Origin: Erythrophleum ivorense
Taxonomy: Eukaryota; Streptophyta; Magnoliopsida; Fabales; Fabaceae
DNA length: 64,000 nt
Direction of reading: 5' to 3'
Assembly (NCBI GenBank): GCA_026724425.1
Contig: JAIUCV010000005.1
Span: forward strand, 38,537,784-38,601,783
The position numbers were made by a program, and so were the translations under genes. This document shows, one piece after another, positions 59,398 through 64,000 of the stretch (positions are counted from its first letter, which is position 1; each line of letters starts with the position of its first letter). The notes under the pieces are model-generated. The model saw nothing but the letters and a program-made list of their open reading frames with translations. It was not told the DNA's origin and searched no databases.

Positions 59398-59897
59398 CCC
59401 CTTGTTTGGTTTGAGGGGAGGGGAGGGGAGGGGAGGGATTTTCCTCCCCTCCCCTTGTTTGGTTTGCATAATTGGAGGGGAGGGGAGGGAAAATTTCATT
59501 AAACTTTCCCTCCCCTCCCCTCCAATTTGGGGGGATTGGGAGGGAAAGCTATATTTTGGACTAAAATGCCCCTATATTTATTTATTTAGTTTTATTTATT
59601 TTATAAATTTTTTTAAATAATTATAATTATAAATAATTTCTAATATTTATTTAATTTGGTAATAAAAATATTAAATTTTTAAAAATAAAAAAATAATTAA
59701 TTATATTATTATTACTTTTAAAACATACAAGGGTAAAATAGTCTACATATTATTATTTTCCCTCCCTTCCCCTCCTGAACCAAACAATATATCATTAAAA
59801 TCCCTCCCCTCCCCTTCATTAAAATCCCTCCCTCCCTTCCCCTCCCCTCCATTAAAATCCCTCCCCTCCTCTCCCCTCAGTTGAACCAAACATAGCC
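59398..59897. mobile_element. G-rich foldback MITE (GTTTGG ends, GGGGA repeats)
   Basis: The left end CCCCTTGTTTGGTTTGAGGGG and the inverted right end GGCTATGTTTGGTT with TGAGGGGAG form inverted repeats around an AT-rich core. The flanks are TTA at 59395-59397 and TAA at 59898-59900, a possible TWA-type duplication with one mismatch. The arms are built of GGGGA units (59415-59437 and 59475-59488) and their complement (59445-59455, 59508-59522 and 59760-59880). The strand can therefore fold back both within the left arm and end-to-end. Confidence 0.65.
59415..59437 (+). repeat. (GGGGA)n tract, predicted G-quadruplex
   Basis: Four GGGG runs plus a GGG run, each separated by a single A. This is the canonical short-loop pattern for a parallel G-quadruplex on the plus strand. 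Confidence 0.85.
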
Positions 59898-60712
59898 TAA
59901 AGAGTTTTAAGGATGAGGTTATTGTAATCCTTTTCCTATAAGGGTCCTAAAATCTTATTTTATTTCTTATAAATCTTTCATAGTATAAAGAAAGTTAGCT
60001 ATTGGATGAGTTAAGTGAAACTCATTGTGTTGCATATCTTTCCTAATGTAAGGGAAGTAACTAATACTATAAGTAAGTTCTTAGTGAATTGAACTCTCGA
60101 GTGTTGTTAGTGAGCAGTAATCAAACCATCCGCTGTGTACTCTAATTATAGTTGAAGAAATTTTTTTAGATTTTAAGAGAACTAGAGATAGGACAAAGGT
60201 TCAAATCAATATAATTTTTGGTGTCATCTTTTTATCTCTCTTTATTTTGCTTTTGTTTCTATCTCCATCATATTTCTAGTTGACTAATTCTAATTTTAGT
60301 TAACTAAAACTTATTTCACCAGAATTTAATTTTAAAATCCAGTTCATATTTATATTATTTTGAATATCTATTTTTTCAATAAAAATTGTCTAAGTATTTA
60401 TCCAAATTATTTAACATTTAAATTCATTTTTGGCACAAACACCTATTCACTTCTATATTTTTAATATAATCCACTCATACATTATTTAAACTGACAAATA
60501 TTTGATCGTATAGAAGTATCAGGCGAATAACATATCCCATCCAGGAATTTCTTTATGGTGGATCAAACGGAGCTTTTGAAAGAAACATCCGAAAAGCTTC
60601 GGCGCGAAATTTTGGGGAGCTTATGATGCCAAGGTTTGCCTCCATGTGAGTGCCAACTCCAATGCCCAATACTGCATGTGGTAGGGCTTTCCTTTTGGGT
60701 CAATTAATATAT

Positions 60713-60730
60713 TGGGCTTTTTAGTGGGCC
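60713..60730 (+). promoter_or_regulatory. Paired TGGGCY (site II-like) motifs
   Basis: TGGGCT (60713-60718) and TGGGCC (60725-60730), 12 bp apart and about 180-195 bp before the ATG at 60909. Such pairs are TCP-type sites common in promoters of plant growth and ribosomal genes. A role here is inference. Confidence 0.4.
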
Positions 60731-60908
60731 TCTTGTACCGGCCTGAATAACCTCGTGCCATAAAGCAAAATGACACGTGACACTGGCAGTTTCTCAAGCC
60801 GACACGAGTTTCCTTCTGGAGCCTTTCTGTAACCGTCACAATGTGGGCACTTCATTCACTCCGGAACCACGTCTTCCTTTCATGTGCGGTTTCACAGCGA
60901 GGTAAGAA

Positions 60909-63849
60909 ATGGAGAATAGAGCGCGCCTTCGAGTTCAAAAGACGAAAGGTTTTAAGCGTGGAGAGAAGCATTTGCTGAAAAGGGTTGTCGATTATCTCAA
61001 ATCCGATACTTTCATGTATGCTCCTATACTCTCTGATTTTCGCTCGCCTGATACTCTGCCTTCTTCTGCTAGAGGTGAGTTTATTCCATAAGTTTTTCCT
61101 TTTACATTTGATTGGTGTTGGGTTTTGGTTTAACAGAGCGGTTTTTGATGAGCCAGTGGTGGAATTGAAAAAACCCATAATAGAAAACAAGCCGTTTCTG
61201 GAGCAGTTTGGGGATTATATGAAATCTGATGTTTATATGTATGCTCCCATTGCTGGTCCTTCGCTTCAAGGTACACTCCCTATATATATACATACTTGCA
61301 GAATATCTCGGTTGGTTAAAGCCGGTGACCCATTTTTTGCTGCTCTGAAATTATATAGCTACTAGCCTCTTGTTAACTTCGTGTAACATGACTTTTTAGT
61401 TCTTAGTTTACTTATCACTGTGGCTTTTTCTTGGTATCTGCTTCTTGAATTATTTGTTTGAATAGTGCTTGGCCTCGTGGGTTCAAGTTTAACCCAGTCT
61501 CCGTTTCAAATGATTGAACTGAGGTTATTTTATAGCTACCATATTTTTGTTGTGTTCATATTTTTTCTAAAATTAAAAATTCCTAGAATGTTGGATAAAT
61601 AGCCTTTTTAATCTCGAGAAGATAATAAGTGATGGTGTTCTGTCTGACAAATCTTCCCCTACAATTTGAAACACCATAAAATCAAGGAAGATCAGAAATT
61701 CAGAAGAGCTAAATTTGAAGTTGCAAATATTGCTAGAAAATAATACAGATTTGTGTGTTTGTCTGAGTGTAGAGAATCTTCAAAAGATGAAATTTAGCCC
61801 TTTGATAATATATGCCTTGCAACTCTGAGATGATCTTTTGCATCTTGGTGAACAGAATAAGCCATGATGCTCTTATGATGGTCCAATAATGCTTGCATAT
61901 GCAAGTGTCTTCTATGGATCTCAGTTAAAGTTTAAAATAGAGTATATCAAGCATAGTTTTATTCTACCATTCAGTTTAGCAGGAAACGTAGAGAATCAGT
62001 CATCTACCAGTCTCAAGTGAAGAATTAGAGATAGTATTGTCTTACCAATCAATTTAGTAATTACTATGAAGATCGAGAAAAATCACCTACAATTGCATTT
62101 TCCTGCATCTAGAATTATGTTTTTAGGTTTTTTTTTTAAACTCATCCAGTGAAAGGTGCCAGTGAAAAGGGGGTTAGATGTGTTTGGATGCTCGATAGGA
62201 AGATGCTGTAGTTATTTGGGTAATCCTTCTATGCTCATTTACTCTGCTTAATTTGGCCCTTGAGTGGAAATGGACAGTAGCCTTCACTTTTATACGAAAT
62301 ACTTTGTTCCTTTGTTCGATAGGCAGTTTAGATTTGGCACACTTTTTAAGTTCCAAATGCCCAATAGGTTTTTCCCAATATTTGTGAAACTTAAACCTTT
62401 TGTTTGTTTAACAAGAACTTTCAATTATCAGCACCTTTGTTATGGATTTCATGTTTCAACTACTAATGACCAGCCACGCTGACAATGAAGGCCAGTCCCA
62501 TCCATAGTTTCACTGGAGAAAAAGAAACAGGTCTGTTGAGAAGGAGTTGTGATTGGAGAAGGCATACAGATGTATTGCCTCTAGGGTGGCATTCTCTATG
62601 CATCTCCTTCCATTTCCTTTTAAATTGAGCATATGTGGGGATTTCTTGCCTTTTAATTGTTTTCTTCTTGAGGATCATGGTTATCTACTCTCATCGTTTA
62701 ACTTCTTTTTTCCACTTCTAAATCAATTTGTTCTACCCGAGTGGGAGGATCAAAGATGAACATCTTTAAAATTGGACATCAAAATAGGATTACAATTGGC
62801 ATATTGAGGATCAAATCATCTTTATGTAGTATTAATTTTTCTTTCTTCTCAATGACTTACGAACTGTCTTGCCGCTAAAAGAGAAAATAAGTTGAGCAAT
62901 TATCAAAAAATGACTGGCAAAATAAGAAAAATTGAGAAAGAGGTACCTTGAATCCTTTATAACTAGGATACTTATTTTTGGAGACAATTTCGCAATGTAA
63001 AAAAGGACATGTGAGATTTTAATTTTATTGGCTTTTGTACCTGATCATTGGTGTTTTGCCAGTCTCTTGATCTCTTCAAAATTTTACTATGTTTGATAGT
63101 TTATTTGAATGCTTTTTCATCCAAATTTTGGAGTGTATTGGAAACTTATACTGGAGAGTGGAACCTAAACAGATATACCAAGGATGAAAGTTTTGGTTAA
63201 ACTAGAATAATGGAAAGATGAATCCTTGAGCTTGGAAGGCTAGGTCCTAAACTTAACGTAAGCTTATTTACTCACTTTCTGGGCATCAGAAACACTGCTT
63301 CATTGGCTCACTTATTGTGAAGTCCTACTATTTCTTGGAGATGTATAAAACATTGCCTTGTCAGCAAATGTTAAAGAGATCATTTTTGTTTGTCACAATT
63401 CATATATAAGTAGTTACAATTATAAAGTAGAAAAGAGATCTGAGGATATGCCAACGTTACAGTCGTTTAATTGTATTGCTTTAACACCTGCTTTTCTGAT
63501 TATGTATCTATTTGAATATGTTCTTATTATGGTCTTTGAGTTGAACCCTTTTCATGTCCTTATTGCTTGTATTGTGACTTCTGTAAGAATTAAGATTATA
63601 TTAGTTATCGATATTGTGTTACTCTTATAATTGCAGAACCTTTGCAGTACAGTGGAAGGATAAGGATGTCTCTTTCAACCACAAGATTGACTATGGAAGT
63701 CAACCAACCGACTGGTCATTTAGGAAATGCAAACCAAAGGTCTGAAAATCATCTTCCTCTGTCAGGCCCCTCTGATCAGCATACTCAAGGGCACAAGGAA
63801 ACTGTGAAGCACACTGTGTACCAAACTTGTCACTCGAATTCTGCTTCAG
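60909..63849 (+). CDS. Unrecognised plant protein with duplicated DYxKSDxxMYAPI motif (5' part, runs off the window)
   Basis: Exons 60909-61074, 61139-61270 and 63637-63849, joined in one open frame through GT-AG introns (64 bp and 2.37 kb). The last exon ends at a donor (CAG|GTATTA), so the gene continues past the window. The protein starts MENRARLRVQKTKGFKRGEK, a basic N-terminus. Exon 1 has VVDYLKSDTFMYAPI, followed by SSA and then AVFDEPVVELKKP in exon 2. A second copy of the motif, FGDYMKSDVYMYAPI, lies in exon 2. Exon 3 is polar (RMSLSTTRLTMEVNQ..., HTQGHKETVKHTVYQ), without a membrane segment. I do not recognise the family. The acceptor of exon 2 is ACAGAG|CG rather than the AG two bases earlier, because only that keeps the frame. 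Confidence 0.75.
61271..63636 (+). other. Intron 2 of the unrecognised gene
   Basis: 2.37-kb intron, GT...TTGCAG. Open frames in it (62264-62482, 62553-62759, 63358-63630) have no recognisable similarity and I treat them as chance. Confidence 0.6.
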
Positions 63850-64000
63850 GTATTAGTTGGCTCCTTTATTCAATTTATTATCTACTATGTTAGTGAAATC
63901 TACTGCCAATGGTTGCTGACTTTGTTAGTCAAGTCTATGAGATTCACAGTCATGTTAGTCAAAGTTCTGTGCCAACTTGACAGGGCATTAGACATCAGAG

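Noticed and set aside
60621..61190. Minus-strand frames over the promoter and first exons of the 60.9-kb gene
   Set aside because: No family resemblance. The plus-strand exons with consistent phase and duplicated motif explain the region better.

Overview
The window is plant nuclear DNA. It has AT-rich intergenic sequence, intron-split genes with GT-AG junctions, and layers of plant-type transposable elements: Ty3/gypsy, Ty1/copia-like, LINE, hAT, CACTA, Mutator-like and Tourist-like. The one gene I can name with confidence is a complete CER3/WAX2-type cuticular wax gene, so the source is a land plant, most likely an angiosperm. The species cannot be read from the sequence. No bacterial-style operon, CRISPR array or RNA gene was recognised.

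Layout. (1) About 1-18.7 kb is a nest of repeats. The end of an old Ty3/gypsy pol gene lies at 1-330, a matching plant-transposon accessory ORF at 15.85-17.0 kb, and polypurine tracts with a possible 3' LTR at 17.3-18.7 kb. I infer that these are parts of one ancient element. It was later split by a LINE (0.97-3.5 kb), a solo LTR (5454-8972, target duplication ATAAT), and a second solo LTR on the minus strand. That second LTR is itself split by a third (10480-13786). (2) 18.9-24.7 kb holds a decayed RPA1-like (DUF223) pseudogene, a Tourist-like MITE with TAA duplications, an unrecognised exon-like stretch and a short hAT-like element with a perfect 8-bp duplication. (3) 24706-26417 is a Mutator-like element with ~197-bp terminal inverted repeats and a 10-bp target duplication. 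It carries a captured S-adenosylmethionine decarboxylase fragment (Pack-MULE). (4) 27513-32909 is a complete but dead Ty3/gypsy element, probably a Reina-type chromovirus, on the minus strand. Both LTRs and the duplication GTTCA are visible. A CACTA remnant ends at 34789. (5) 38464-44147 is the 11-exon CER3-like gene, apparently intact (627 codons), with a TATA box about 220 bp upstream. (6) 44.6-53.4 kb has a short hAT-like element and then a 7.4-kb hAT transposon (8-bp duplication GATTAAAG). A 3.9-kb solo LTR (duplication CAAGA) interrupts its transposase gene. (7) 53.8-59.2 kb is a coding-free copia-like LTR element whose left LTR is split by a Tourist-like element. A G-rich MITE lies at 59.4-59.9 kb. 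(8) From 60909 to the right edge lies the 5' part of an unrecognised gene with a duplicated DYxKSDxxMYAPI motif.

The two plausible live genes, CER3-like and the 60.9-kb gene, sit in the less repetitive right half. The rest is mostly a record of transposition that can be read in order from target-site duplications. The most notable object is the Pack-MULE holding a nearly full AdoMetDC reading frame. The clearest nested histories are the solo LTR inside the hAT transposase and the solo LTR inside another solo LTR.
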